A DNA stretch of 64,000 bases from Halocaridina rubra (lineage: Eukaryota > Arthropoda > Malacostraca > Decapoda > Atyidae), in contig JAXCGZ010007605.1 of the NCBI GenBank assembly GCA_037179515.1, forward strand, positions 62,001-126,000, in the 5' to 3' direction. Both the position numbers and the translations under genes were made by a program. A model generated the notes under the pieces. That model worked only from the letters and a program-made list of their open reading frames with translations, was not told the origin of the DNA and made no database searches. Shown here piece by piece: positions 42,705 through 54,639 of this stretch (its first letter is position 1; each line of letters opens with the position of its first letter).

Positions 42705-42823
42705 GCCAGTAAGCCTGTTGACAGTAAAGGAATATTCTGCAAATTTGGAGAAAATATAAATGAAAACGTTGCAAAAGAACTAATGAATATGGCTGTAGGA
42801 GCAACTTCAATCTCATTCAGTAG
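42705..42823 (+). CDS. Host gene 1, internal exon (call it exon A)
   Basis: First visible exon of an unrecognised host gene. The acceptor TTTTTTCTTTTGCAG is strong; the donor is AG|GTTGGT, somewhat weak. Open in one phase for 39 codons (ASKPVDSKGIFCKFGENIN, then VAKELMNMAVGATS), with two bases left over that pair with the first base of the next exon to give AGG. Codon use is not repeat-like and no second copy lies in the window, unlike almost everything to its left. Earlier exons must lie in or beyond the transposon-filled left part, where I found none. I infer coding from splice sites and phase; transcript evidence would be decisive. Confidence 0.7.
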
Positions 42824-42920
42824 GTTGGTGTAATTCTTTTATTTTTTTTTACAGAATTTTATCTATTTGAAATTCATTCAGCAAATACAATACTGTAAAG
42901 ATATATAGTACTATACAATA

Positions 42921-42964
<44 letters not shown>

Positions 42965-44203
42965 TTGATTGACACTGAAAAATTTTACACCTAATTTCGA
43001 ATCTCCTCCCCTCCTTATTTCTATATGCAATAGAATTGTCATATTAGAAATTAGGGATGTCATATTAGAATTAGACTTTCATATCCAAGATAATTTGTTT
43101 GCAACCTGCACCAGACAGCACTTTCTCTTACAAAATGTAAAAATTTCCAAGATGAGACAACGGATAAGCCTAGAAATCGCAAGAATATTTTTTATTAATA
43201 ATTCATTTTGATGGATTGAATTTCTCGGAATATGGGAATTTCACTACTCTGTATAAATTGGTGTATTATATATGCTGTGTAACTTCCCTCTCCAAAACAC
43301 TTAAAAAAAAAATTAATTTCCTATCGAAGATTCAAAGAAAGTGGCGAACTAGCCAAGATCTTGGTATAAGGGCAGAGAAGTGATAACTTTCGTGGGTGGA
43401 ATTGTGTGAGATATTTGTTGAATAAATAAGGGTATTTTGATTATGTCATTCTCAGCATCATAACAGAGATATACTCTTGACAAAATTTATGCATAGAGAC
43501 AAAGGGAAAAATAAAGATAAAATACTTGATAACTCTGATAACATATTTGAATGTCCATTCTTCAGATGCCATTAAGTTTATTGGGGCATATATATTTATT
43601 ATTTTTTTGATGTATAAGTCTATATTGGGAGAGTAAACTACCTTTTCACTTTTTTAAAGAAAGGGACAAATTGGGTGGAGAGGTTTATTACAGTTATTGC
43701 TTTCCTGAAAGATTCAAGGGAATATGTCTTCAAGATAAATGTTTATCACTTTTTAAGGATTTTTCATCGTCTATAAATGAACCATTTTCCTTACCCATAT
43801 ATGTGTGGTTACATTTGTTAAAATTTGAAGCATTTTTTATTAACGAACCCTCACAATGTTTTGAATTTGAATCAATGGTATTAAAATAATCAAATCTGTA
43901 CAATACCAGACTTCCCACTGAACTCATAATGGGCAGTCAAAAATAATCTTCTGCTCTTACCTTTTATATTATATTGTTTAAATGTAAAATTTTAAGAATT
44001 TAAATGTGGTAGTATAAGTGTTGAAACTTTATCTCAAAAGCTGACCTTTATAAAAATCCTCTTATAGCTTTACCTTTACACAGGTTTTCTTTGATGCACA
44101 TGTATAGTTTAGTAGGTGTTTCAAGTAGGTTTCAATAGTCACCATGAGGAATACCCTATTCATGTGAGGTGCAGAGGCATATATACTTGACATTCACATA
44201 TAT
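42824..44203. other. Intron of gene 1, no repeats recognised
   Basis: A/T-rich, with an (ATA)n tract at about 42920-42961. I see no exon with good splice borders and no known transposon. Small open frames here are short and unsupported. Confidence 0.55.
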
Positions 44204-44508
44204 CAGTAGACGCTCCTCTACTTATGAACAACTGAGTTACCAACATTCACAGATATGACTGAAAACATACTCACTATCTGCCCATGTGTTTATGTATGTA
44301 TTACTGTACTCTATTATTACTTTATTATTACTGTATAAATTCATTAATGCTGTATGCTTTATATTTTATGTTTTTAGCCAAAGTACTGTATTGTACTGCA
44401 TGTGTATGTACTGTACACTACTTTTTTACCTAAACACAACTTACAAACAATTCTACTTGCAAACGGACTTCTGGAACCTAACTTGTTCATAAGTAGGGGA
44501 GTGTCTTG
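44204..44508. mobile_element. MITE of the CAGACGCTCC family, copy 1
   Basis: Ends GACGCTCCTCTACTTATGAA and, inverted, GTTCATAAGTAGGGGAGTGT, with TA behind. Related copies are at 49060-49443 and 59749-60067. It is short, non-coding and has TA flanks, like a Tigger-derived MITE. Confidence 0.75.
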
Positions 44509-44521
44509 TATATCAGTTCCA

Positions 44522-44745
44522 ATGGAGGGTAATATAAAAAATATGTGGGACAAGGGGCTAAGGGAACAGGATGCACAATACAGGAGAAAGTGGAAAAGGC
44601 TAGCAAGAAACAGTGACCCCATGTATAGAGATGGGTTAAAGTTAAAAACGAAGAAGAGGAGTAACTTTCTGTTTGTGACTTCAAATCTGGAACTGGGAAA
44701 AGGAATTGTGTCTCTCTGTTTACTAAGTGTTGCAGAATGAAACTG
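44522..44745 (+). pseudogene. RTE-type LINE C-terminal fragment
   Basis: The frame reads MEGNIKNMWDKGLREQDAQY and KWKRLARNSDPM, the typical last codons of an RTE replicase (compare WRRLIHNGDPI in the copy at 24.8 kb). Only this end is present, and it is in + orientation. Confidence 0.7.
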
Positions 44746-45007
44746 AAATGGATGGGAGATCAGTAAAAAAAAAGGACAAAAATATTTTTTCTTCTTATGA
44801 GTGTTATACCGGGACAGACAAAAATTGCCCTCAAAAGGCCCGGGCGCCAAGTAGAGATTGAGACGAGGAAACAATAGTAGTTTAAGGACGGAAATAAGAG
44901 AATGATGCACAATAGGAAAAGGACTTGCTGGAAGAATAGTCGAAGTAAAGAAGACCTAGAGATAAGGGTAATTTTGACAGTGGTAAATCTTTTCTTCATT
45001 GGAACAG

Positions 45008-45130
45008 GACTGCTGTATTTCGTTTTGATACAGAAAAACAGGCTAATGCGTTTGGCAGGAAGGCTGCAGAAATGGAAGTTGATGGGATATCACCTGTAGT
45101 TGTTTCCAGAGCTTATGCTGCATTAAGCCT
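45008..45130 (+). CDS. Host gene 1, exon B
   Basis: Acceptor TTCTTCATTGGAACAG and a consensus donor CCT|GTAAGTATT. One base completes the codon started in exon A, then 40 codons are open (TAVFRFDTEKQANAFGRKAA, EMEVDGISPVVVSRAYAALS), leaving two bases. The balance of charged and hydrophobic residues looks like a folded, soluble domain. The next intron is about 14 kb and carries most of the transposons described at 45-59 kb. I do not recognise the protein family. Confidence 0.82.
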
Positions 45131-45164
45131 GTAAGTATTTCATTATTGCTTTTCTCATCAGTAT

Positions 45165-45340
45165 AGTGTGTCTTGTGGCCACTGTGGTAGCACTTCCAAC
45201 TTTGATTTGTCAGATGGAGGGCATTCAATCAGGGTAATGGATGCACCTGCCAAACCCATAGTTCTTGGTAAGAAAGCGCCATCCTAGCCCTTTTTAGATA
45301 AGTGAGTCCGTGACCAAAAATCGATGACATTACATCGATA
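45165..45340 (+). mobile_element. SINE family 1, diverged copy
   Basis: Contains a tRNA-like TGGCCACTGTGGTAGCACTT head and a body with GAGGGCATTCAATCAGGGTA and CATCCTAGCCCTTTTTAGAT that matches the copies at 48694 and 53738. Confidence 0.65.
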
Positions 45341-45555
45341 TAGTGTGCCATGAACTTTGATAGGTCTATTTCCCTATCAATGTAGTGTGTCTTAAATAGT
45401 TCTAAAACTTAATGTTTAGATGAATTTTCCCTCTTCTAAATAAAAACACGTCCTGTGGTTTCTGTTGCATAGAAGAAAGAATATTAGGTAAATATTTCAC
45501 GTTTTTATTTATATATCTATTGAGTGGTGATGTGCTTCATGAGGTTAATACTGTA
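45341..45555. other. Intron of gene 1, nothing recognised
   Basis: Short unique A/T-rich sequence between a SINE and the Tigger-B terminus. Confidence 0.5.
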
Positions 45556-48235
45556 CAGGGGTGTCCTCGGTTTATGATGTCCTGGACTTACGATGTTTCG
45601 TGGTGACGATGCATCTCCCATAGATGAATGGTGATCATTTTTTTGCCCTAAGTGGTTTGTGTCAGTAATACGAACTGCGTGCTGAACAGTTTGTTGTGTG
45701 TGGGTAAGAGTACTTCATCATGCAGCATTGTTGTGTGTGTATATATAAAATTACTGTTGTTATTTATTTATTTATTTATGTATTTGGTTATGTCAAGGAC
45801 CGAGTTTGAATTTATCTACAATCGTACCAAATGCAGATCGTAAGTACGATCTTCATGCAGAACAGTTTGTTGAGCGTGGCGGAAGAATACTTCGTCACGC
45901 GGCATTGTTGTGTACATATATGTCAAGTTAATGGTTTTATATATATATTTGTTTATGTATTTTGTTATTTGAATGACCTAGTTTGAGTTTGTTTACAATT
46001 TTACCAAATACATGTACATAGTTGTTAATACGAACTTTGCGATTTTAACAGTTTGCTGAGCGAGGCGGAAGAATACGTCGTCAAGCGGCATTAGACTGAG
46101 AAAGACGCATCACCCAATACCCGCTCATTCGCCATATTATTCTAGTGCTTACTTGCTCATCGGTTTGTTTCACACGTGTCTATGATAATTTTCGGCCTGT
46201 ATTATGCCTCCCAAGCGTATAGGATATTCTTCTGTTGGCAGTGCTTCGAAGAAAAGGAAATTTATCACCATGGAAGTGAAATTTGATATTGCAAAATGCT
46301 TCCAAAAGGGAGAAACTGCTACCGTCATTGCCGGTGACTGTGGTTAAGACGTTTGATCGTGGCAAAGATTATTAAGGATAAAGATTGCATCCTTGAACAT
46401 GTGAAAGGCTCTGCTCTTATGAAGTCCACTGTGATTACTAAACAGCATAGTGGCATCATGATTGAGATGGAAAGGTTATTAGTGCTTTTGTTGGATGACC
46501 AGCATCAACAGCATATCCCAGCGAGCCTAATGTTGATCCAGGAAAAAGCTAAAAGATTGTTTAATGCTGTGAATATGGAAAAGGGGGAAGGGAGTGAAAG
46601 TGAAGAGTTTGTGGCCTGTAGAGGTTGGTTTATTTGGTTTAAGGCTTGCACTAATTTGCATAACCTTAAGGTGCAAGGTGAAGCTGCAAATGTCGAAGAG
46701 AAGCAGTATGTGATTTTCCTAGTGCATTGGCTGAGATAATTAGGGAGGGGGTTACCATGCTAAGCAAGTGTTTATAGTGGATGAGTCCGTATCGTTCTGG
46801 AAGTGTATGCCTAGTTGTATGTACACCAACAAGGAGGAGAAGACATAACCAGGCCATAAAGTCAGCAAGGAGAGACTGACTTTGCTTTTGGTAGTTAATG
46901 CTACTGGAGACTTCAAGCTAAAGCCCTTGTTGGTTTACTTGGCATAATATCCAAGGGCACTCGAGGACATTTGGAAGGGTCAACTGACTGTCATCTGGAA
47001 GTCCAACAAGAAGGCTTGGGTAACCCTTCAGATTTACGAGGGCTGGTTCAGCAATCATATTGTGTCACAAATGGAGAGGTACTGTGATCCCAAGGGTCTG
47101 CCCTTTAAGGTGTTGCTAGTGCTGTACAATGCTTCCCTGTCACTCTGCTCATTTGGATGACTTTAATTCTTATTTCATGGTGGTTTACCGTCCACGTAAT
47201 ACAACTGCACTGTTACAGCAAATGGATCAGGGTGTCCTTGCCTCTTTCAAGGCCTACTATCTCCAAAGGACAATAACTATGGCTTTCAGGGTAACTGAAA
47301 AGGACAAGAACTTGACTCTCAAGAAGTTTTGGATGTCTTCAGTATTCCTCAAGCTGTCAAGATTATTGCTGATTATTGGGAGGAAGTGAAGCAGACGAAT
47401 TTGAATAGCGTATGGAAGAAATTGTGTCTCTAATTTGTGAATGACTTCCGTGACTTTGAGGAGACAGTTGAGGCTGTCACCAAAAATGTTGTGACCCTGA
47501 GTAAGGAGCTTAAGTTGGAGGTGGGGGCTGATGATGTAACAGAGCTGCTGGACTCTCATGGAGAGGAGTTATCTGCTGAGGACCTCATTCAACTGGAGAA
47601 ACATATAATTGTAGAGGAGGAAAAAATGCTATCCCCAACGCCCGAGATATTTACAAGCAAGAGCATGGAAGAAGATTTTGCCCTGATAGAGAAAGGGTTG
47701 GCAAAGTTTGAGGCTGAGGACCGCAACACTGCCAGGTGCACTAGGGTCACCAGAAGGGTCATGGATTCCTTGCAGTATTTCAGGGAAATTTTGAGGAGAA
47801 GATGGCATCTTTCCAGATTTGCCTCGAAGGATTTTTAAGAAGATAGAGTTCTCAACAACAGGTCCTGTACCCTCTACCATACCTGCCTCTTCAGACTCAC
47901 CTGCCACACCAGTATCTCCAGCACCTGCTGCAGGTTCTCATGCCTCTCCACTCTCACCTGCCCCTGTCTCTCCACTACCTACCTCTCCAGCTTCCTCCTC
48001 CCAATAAGCCTGTCTCTCTCTCCCTTCCAACACCCCCTCCAGTGTGCAAGCCAAATGCAGGAGTAATGGTAAACAATACTGTACTTTATATATGTCTTAG
48101 ATTATAAACCTTACTACTGCATTAGCATAGGTGGGTGATGTAGGTGCTTATTTAGGTGTGTTCAGACTAACGATGAAAATCGTGTTACATCTCGTTTTGA
48201 GGAACGAAACTCTGGCGTAAGTCAAGGACTCCCTG
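45556..48235 (+). mobile_element. Complete Tigger-B (TIGD1-like) transposon with TA flanks
   Basis: 2,680 bp. Starts CAGGGGTGTCCTCGGTTTAT after TA (45554-45555) and ends GTAAGTCAAGGACTCCCTG before TA (48236-48237). The terminal repeat is short and imperfect. A broken transposase gene runs from 46204 to about 47840 in the same direction, followed by a Pro/Ser-rich stretch. It lies within the large intron of gene 1. Confidence 0.87.
46204..47840 (+). pseudogene. Tigger-B transposase, TIGD1-like, heavily broken
   Basis: Begins at MPPKRIGYSSVGSASKKRKF. The DNA-binding N-terminus continues in a second frame from 46353 (VAKIIKDKDCILEHVKGSAL, then LMLIQEKAKRLFNAVN), with a CENP-B-like second domain FVACRGWFIWFKACTNLHNL and GEAANVEEK. 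After a frame break near 46735 the core shows VFIVDESVSFW, LKPLLVYLA, LVLYNASLS (where family members have a D-N-A-P-G-H type box, so the second acid is lost) and QQMDQGVLASFKAYYL. The C-terminal part 47437-47838 is open (ELKLEVGADDVTELLDSHGE). At least four frame breaks exclude activity. Resemblance to human TIGD1-type proteins is from memory of the family. Confidence 0.85.
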
Positions 48236-48693
48236 TATTGTTATTAGAATATCAGTGTTTTATATATATTATTTTTAAATATCAGATAAACTTATTAGGT
48301 TAGGTTAGAATATAATTTTTTCAGTATTCTTTGGTCATATTTTTTGCTTTAGCATGAGAGAAAAAGTAATGTGTAGTGTGTTGTAGCTAAGACAAATCTT
48401 TTCCTCTTATATGCAAGATTCCTGATAGCAGTATTTTTTCTACCTTGTTTTATCGCTCATATTATCGCTCCTGCATTACATATACTTTCAAATACTTAAT
48501 TTATATCTGGCTTTGATATGCTTGCTCGATCTGTATCTTCATATTGTGTTGCATTTCTGTTGTTAATACCCTTAAGAAAGTTTTGATAACTTTTTTTTAT
48601 TTGGACCAGAATGGTCTAAGCATGTCTGGATACCTATTATCTCAGTCATTTTATGCATTAAAACTGGTTTTGTTATTACTCTATATAGAAGGT
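48236..48693. other. Intron of gene 1, nothing recognised
   Basis: A/T-rich unique sequence without exon-like borders or repeats shared in the window. Confidence 0.5.
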
Positions 48694-48850
48694 TGTCACC
48701 GTGGCAAAGTGGTAGCGCTTGCAACTTTGAGTCGTCAGGTTGAGAGTTCATGGCCTGTCATGGTCCGAGTTTAGAAAGGGCATTCGCTTAGGTTTACAAT
48801 CACACCTATCAAAACCAAAGTACTTTATATCTTTCCTTTAATAAATATGA
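48694..48850 (+). mobile_element. SINE family 1 (tRNA-derived head)
   Basis: GTGGCAAAGTGGTAGCGCTT resembles an RNA polymerase III A box and GTCAGGTTGAGAGTTCATGG a B box. A body with AAAGGGCATTCGCTTAGGTT follows. Other copies are at 45165, 53738 and (inverted) 59383. It is not a functional tRNA gene, as the acceptor stem does not pair. Confidence 0.75.
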
Positions 48851-48881
48851 AGATTAATTATGCGCTCACATACTTACAGGA

Positions 48882-49055
48882 GCTGCAATAGCTCAGTGGT
48901 AGAGTGTGCTATTTGCACAGCAACTAATGTGGGTTCAATCCCTCTCTGGGGCTTTAGGAAGGACATCTAGCCTTAATACCCCTGCTCCAACATGTCTCTG
49001 CCTGCCCCAGTTTGAATGGGGACTAGTTATGACACAAAGCGGTGGAGAAATGGTA
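48882..49055 (+). mobile_element. SINE family 2 (tRNA-Ala-like head)
   Basis: The head contains AATAGCTCAGTGGTAGAGTG (A box), TATTTGCACAGCAACT (a TGC anticodon loop) and GGGTTCAATCCC (B box). The body has GGACATCTAGCCTTAATACC and CAGTTTGAATGGGGACTA. A second copy at 60701-60860 shares head and body, which shows a SINE rather than a tRNA gene. Confidence 0.8.
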
Positions 49056-49059
49056 TATA

Positions 49060-49443
49060 CAGACACTCCTCACCTTACGAACAAGTTAGGTTCCAGAAGT
49101 CTGTTCGTAAGTTGTGCTTAGGTAAAAATAGTACTGTGCAGTACATACATAGGTTGTACTGTACAGTACTTAGGCTAAAGACACTTAACTAAAATGTAAA
49201 ACATAAAGTGTACAGTATTAATGAATTTTAATACACTACTGTAATTAAAATGTAATAGTAGGTACAGTAGAGCAATACATGCATTAATGCAATGGATATA
49301 TAATGGGTAGGTTTGTGTTCGTATCTCATTTGTTCGTTTGTAGGGAAGCTTCTGTACATGTATAGCACTTTTTAGACCATAATTGTTATGAATGTATCTG
49401 TGAATGTTCTTATCTCGGTTGTTCATTAGTAGGGGAGCTTCTG
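49060..49443. mobile_element. MITE of the CAGACGCTCC family, copy 2
   Basis: Ends CAGACACTCCTCACCTTACG and GTTCATTAGTAGGGGAGCTT, TA-flanked. The last 105 bp or so are partly duplicated (two copies of GAGCTTCTGTAC or GAAGCTTCTGTAC plus GTATAGCACTTTTT). Confidence 0.75.
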
Positions 49444-49750
49444 TACTTGTATAGCACTTTTTGGACCATAATTGTTATGACCTAAGATGTTTATGTTAGG
49501 CTAGTGTAATTCTTTCAGAACTCTTGTGCTAATCCCACATTCAGCCCAATACTGAGGCAAATAGCACATATGAGGAGAATTCTAAATCATTAATGATTCC
49601 ATCCAAAGTGCAAAATAAATGACAACATTCATTGTGATAAAATGTGCCGCACAATTACTCTAGCGGTAGCAATATGAATGTGGATGTATTTGCTTAACAC
49701 TAATAATTCAGCTTCTTTGTTATGATATACTGTATTGTATTTGTGATATA
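49444..49750. other. Intron of gene 1, no gene seen
   Basis: Begins with the second half of the local duplication (GTATAGCACTTTTTGGACCA); the remainder is unique. Confidence 0.5.
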
Positions 49751-49849
49751 CAGTGTTGCCTCACTTATCGCGGTAGTTCGGTTCCGGGACCCGGCGCGAA
49801 CCAGGAAATCCGCGAAGTAGGATCCGCCTATATGTACATAGATATTTTA

Positions 49850-50800
49850 ATATATTTTTACCTTTACACTGTATAAACCCTCCCTGCACTGTTAAAAAAA
49901 CACCCTTTACATTATAAAAAACAGCAAGCAACGTAAATTTTTATGAAAGTGATAGATAAAATTACGGTGAATGAGGTGATAATGACGTGACATACATACT
50001 CATTTACAATTATTTTTTCGTTTACGTACTGTATAAACCCTCCCTGCACTGTTAAAAAAAACACCCTTAACATTATAGATAACAGCAAGCAATGAAAATT
50101 TTTATGAAAGTGATAGGAAAACTTACCGTGAATGTGATGATGACGTGACATACATACTCATTTACAATTATTTTTTCGTTTACGTTCTGTATAAACCCTC
50201 CCTGCACTGTTGAAAAAACACCCTTTACATTATAAATAACAGCAAGCAACGTAAATTTTTATGAAAGTGATAGATAAAATTACGGTGAATGAGGTGATAA
50301 TGACGTGACATACATACTCATTTACAATTATTTTTTCGTTTACGTACTATATAAACCCTCCCTGCACTGTTAAAAAAACACCCTTTACATTATAAATAAC
50401 AGCACGCAACGTAAATTTTTATGAAAGTGATAGATAAAATTACGGTGAATGAGGTGATAATGACGTGACATACATACTCATTTACAATTATTTTTTCGTA
50501 TATGTACTATATAAACCCTCCCTGCACTGTTAAAAAAACACCCTTTACATTATAAATAACCGCAAGCGACGTAAATTTTTATGAAAGTGATAGATAAAAT
50601 TACGATGAATGAGGTGATGATGACGTGACATACATACTCATTTACAATTATTTTTTCGTTTACGTACTGTATAAACCCTCCCTGCACTGTTAAAGAAACA
50701 CCCTTTACATTATAAATAACAGCACGCAACGTAAATTTTTATGAAAGTGATAGATAAAATTACGGTGAATGAGGTGATGATGACGTGACATACATTTGTA
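49850..50800 (-). repeat. 160-bp tandem array (about 6 units)
   Basis: Inverse orientation of the arrays at 6.2 and 22.2 kb, with AAACCCTCCCTGCACTGTTA and GCAACGTAAATTTTTATGAA recurring every 160 bp. It lies just downstream of the transposase stop, as in the copy at 4-7 kb. Confidence 0.93.
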
Positions 50801-50869
50801 CATGATAGGTAAACTTACCGTGAATGAGGTGATGATCATCATTCTCGACCCCGGAGGAAATTATTTCAC

Positions 50870-52643
50870 AGCCAATAAAAGCTTTACGGCTGCTTTTGGG
50901 GGGAGAAGAACATGGTAATGGGGAGTTGCTGTTGTTTTTTCTTCATTTGTTGGAACATGGCATGGTAAGGAGTCATGGCATCGTTGAGAAAATTACAGAA
51001 GGTCACCGAACGAACCATATTTTCGTCATGTTCCTGCGAGAGTTGTTGGAGTGCTTTGTACTGTTCATACATGGCTGCCAAACGTTCGAGTGTAAGGCCA
51101 GGTTCTTCAGTTGGTTCGTGCGATTCCTCCAGTTCTTCCTCTTCTTCGCTCGCTGATTTCGTCATTTCATCCAAGTCTTCATCACTCAAAGGCTGCGAGT
51201 GGCAGTCAATCAGTTCATTCACATCTTCGGGAGTCATATCTTTAAAGCCTTCTCCTCCTAGCAATGCAGCCAACTTCACAGCTTTCGCAACTGCCGCCTT
51301 CTGCACCTCGACAGGAGCAAATCCCTTGTAGTCGTGGATGATTTCGGGCCACAATTTCTTCCAGCTGGCATTGCTTGTGGCCGACTTCATCTCTTTGATT
51401 GCTTTCTGAATATTTTTTAGGCGTGTGGCAATCGTGTAATTACGCCAGTAAGTCTTCAATGAGAAGTCTTTGTCCGAATCCATGGAATCAATTAGGTTCG
51501 CCAGGGCATTTCGTGTGTATAGGGCCTTGAACGCACGAATAACGCCTTGATCCATAGGCTGAATCAGTGACGTCGTATTCTGTGGCAGGAACTCAACTTG
51601 AACACCGCCATATTGGAGCTTGGTCGCGTGGCCACCAGCGTTATCCATCAAAAGAAGGCCTTTATATTCAAGGCCTTTTTCCATAAGATAAAGTTTTACC
51701 TGAGGGATAAAGCATTTGTGAAACCAGTCCAATGTGAGGCTTTTCGTGATCCAGGCCTTGGGGTTATGCATCTAATACACTGGCACCATATTCTTATTCT
51801 TGTTCTTCAAAGCCCTAGGGTTCTTTGACTTGTAGATAAGCCCGGGCTTTAACATGAAGCCCGCAGCATTCCCACACACGATGAGGGTAACGTGATCTTT
51901 GTGCGCTTTAAATCCCGGGGCTTTAGCTTCTTCCTTGAAGAGAAAAGTGCGAGATGGCATTCTCTTCCAAAATAACCCAGTCTCATCCAAGTTGAAGACT
52001 TGCTCAGGAACATATTCCTCTTCGGCGATAATTTTCTTGAAGTCATTCTTGACGTAATTTTCTGCGGCAGCTGTATCTACAGAGGCAGCCTCACTATAAA
52101 CTGAAACGCTCTTTAGGCCATAGCATTTTTGAAATTTGAAGAACCATCCCCTGCTAGCAACGAACGGTTGTATCCTCAATGGAGAATCGCTGGAGGGTCC
52201 TGGTTGTGGGTCGTCGATATCTTCTTCTCTCCACGGTCGCCACTGTCGTCATCGGGTTCATTTGCAGCGAATGTCTCGTACAGCTTCTTCGCCTTTGTTT
52301 GTATGATATTTGTGTCTAAGCTGATGTTTTTCTTTCTGCAATCAGCAATCCACAGGGCCAAAGCAGCTTCCATGCGCACTACTGCCTTATTGCGGGGTGA
52401 TGCGAGCCTCTTCGCCAATTTATTAAAAGAAATGCTCGCTGTTTTCCTGATCTTTGCCTCGTCCTTTTTTATGTAACGCACAGTAGATTCATTGAGGCCA
52501 AAATAGCGGCCGACATCCACAAACCTTTTTCCTTCTTTCAACATATCTAAGAGTTTCACTTTATCTACAATGGTTAACATTTTCCTTTGCCGCTTAGGCT
52601 CACTACAAGAAGCCTTAGAAGATAAAGGATGCTTGGGAGGCAT
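50870..52643 (-). pseudogene. Tigger-A transposase, best-preserved copy, broken twice
   Basis: Starts at MPPKHPLSSKASCSEPKRQR on the minus strand. The helix-turn-helix (KVKLLDMLKEGKRF, GLNESTVRYIKKDEAK) and linker are followed by a frameshift near 52225, where about 10 bp are missing from an acidic stretch compared with the copy at 4.7 kb. The core then reads NLDETGLFWKR, stops at 51770 where TGG of the sister copy is TAG, and continues open to 50884 with LLLMDNAGGH, QPMDQGVIRAF and the acidic C-terminus. All three catalytic acids are present, so the damage is one deletion and one nonsense change. Confidence 0.9.
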
Positions 52644-53615
52644 TGCAAAGGTTAAAATATGCGAGTAAAAAAAATCACAAGCAAAACGTATTAGTAAGCA
52701 CAACGAGAACGGCGCACATGAGAGTTAGACTGAGCGAGTGAGGCGGCACATTGGAAATTGGAGGGAAAAGGAAACTGCAATGAAAAAGCCAATCAGACCC
52801 CATGATACAGAAAATATTGAAAAACAATTTTGTGATTCGTTGTCTCCCGACTTTTCAGCCAGTAGCATTCCATGAACTATCTCACGTAGGTGAGAGCCTT
52901 TTCGTTTCCGAAACGTTGATAGCAGTATCGTATTTTACATGGTGAAATACTGTTAGTACTTTATGTTTTTGCGGTATCGTATTTTACATGGTGAAAGTAC
53001 TTTTAGTACTTTTTGTTTTTTTTATTATTTTTTACTGTTTTATTATTCTTAGGCTAGGAAATACTTGTTTTATCAATAAAATAATGAAAATTTTATTATT
53101 CACTAGGTCATGTAGGTGAGAGCCTTTGCGATTTCCGAAACACTGATACCGGTATCGTATTTTACGTGGTGCAATACTGTTTACTATTTTTTGCTGTTTT
53201 ATTATTCTTAGGCTAAGAAATACGTTTTTTTTATCAATAAAATCATGAAACTACTGGAAATATAAATATATATGCTAGCTCACGTAGCTGTGACCCTAAT
53301 ACATTGTACGCTATCGGACACTGTTTCGCATGATGCAATACCCTGTACTGTGAGTTATACTGTACGTACGTATATCTAAATTTATGTTTTTTACTGTTTT
53401 ATTATTCGTAGGCTTGGAAATAATTTTTTTTTATCAATTAAATAATGAAATTTTTTTTTCAATAAAAAAATTAAAAATATTGAAATTTTTTTTTTTTCAA
53501 TATTTTCATATTTTTGCGTATACCCATTAAATATAATAATTTACAAAAAAAAAAAAAAAACGCAATAGAGTGAGAACGCGAACCAAGAAGCGCGAATAAC
53601 CGGGGTAACACTGTA

Positions 53616-53737
53616 GCCATAATTGCTGATAAACTATTCCTAATGTTTCATGTGAGTAACCTTGTTTACTTTAGTAAAAATAATGATAATGATTTTTTTT
53701 ACTCTGGATTTTTATTGATTATCAATAGGGAAAGTTA
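53616..53737. other. Intron of gene 1, short spacer
   Basis: Unique sequence between a Tigger-A end and a SINE. Confidence 0.5.
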
Positions 53738-53942
53738 TGCGTGGTCACCTTAGCAACATGGTAGCGCTCGTGTCTTTGATTGTCTGGTCGAGGATTCGTG
53801 GCCTGATACGGTCTGAGGTTAAAAAGGGCATTTGCTCTGGGTAGCTATCATATGCCAAAAGCAAAGTCCTTTGCAAAAAGCACTGTCTTAACCCTTAGTA
53901 GAAAAGGGAGTCCATGACATAAAACCGATCACATCATAGGAA
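53738..53942 (+). mobile_element. SINE family 1, longest copy
   Basis: Head CACCTTAGCAACATGGTAGC and GTCTGGTCGAGGATTCGTGG; body AAAAGGGCATTTGCTCTGGG, AAGCACTGTCTTAACCCTTA and AAAGGGAGTCCATGACATAA. The body matches the inverted copy at 59383-59512. Confidence 0.78.
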
Positions 53943-54639
53943 ATTAATGATGTCGTTAGTAATAGTAAATACTTGTGTCGCTCAGTGCTACTTCTTTTTG
54001 GTTGTGATATGTTTAAATGAATCATGGTTGCTGTTACTTGGTACATGGGGTTCTTGTTTATTGTCAGGGTTATGTTCCTAACAGCTGACTTAACTGGATT
54101 TTGACTTAAGTCAGAACACACCTAAATTCGATCCTAGGTCCCCCAACCAATGTTAAAAATAAATACTCAAAAACAGAGGAAAATAATTTAAGTTCTTAAA
54201 CTAAGACATAAAAATAGTGAAACTAAGCCTAACAGTGTCGCTTACCTTTACTTGTGTAATCTAAAACATAAAAATAGTCATATTAAACTATAGTGCAGTA
54301 CGGTATACAGTGCAATATTGCTTACCTTTACTCATGTGATCAGCATCCTGACTGGAAGGGGCATTGCAAGAAAGGGTGAGACAGGCTTATAAGGAGGAGG
54401 AAGCTGGAGAGGTAGGTGCTGAGGAGACTGGGGCAGGTGAGTCTGGAGAGGCAAATTAACCTACGCAGATGATGGAGGTACTGGGGCAGGTTAGTCTATA
54501 GAGGTAGAGGGTATAGGACCTGTTGGTTGGGGATCTACCTTCACGAAGAATTGGCCGAGGCGACCCTGGAAGGATTCCCTCTTCTACTCCTCCCAAATTC
54601 CTTGTAACACCGCAAGGTATCATTGATCACTCTCGACTA

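Larger units (their letters stand above)
49751..53613 (-). mobile_element. Complete Tigger-A transposon with TA flanks
   Basis: 3,863 bp. CAGTGTTGCCTCACTTATCG after TA (49749-49750); AATAACCGGGGTAACACTG before TA (53614-53615). The two termini share only the outer CAGTGTT and a few inner positions, then differ. In transposase sense: right-type terminus, long leader with repeated GATACCGGTATC-like blocks, transposase, 160-bp array (about six units, 50800-49850), left-type terminus. This is the best reference copy for the family in the window. Confidence 0.92.

Noticed and set aside
43671..43889. Possible exon of gene 1 near 43.67-43.73 kb
   Set aside because: An AG and an open stretch exist, but exons A and B already join in phase without it, and no good donor follows.
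44374..44910. 178-codon open frame on the minus strand
   Set aside because: It runs across a MITE and an RTE fragment read in the opposite direction, so it is a chance frame.
48694..48790. Another tRNA gene candidate
   Set aside because: Four diverged copies with a common body show it is a SINE head.
48882..48960. tRNA-Ala gene
   Set aside because: A and B boxes and a TGC-like loop are present, but the acceptor stem does not pair and a shared non-tRNA body follows, as in the copy at 60701. It is a SINE.
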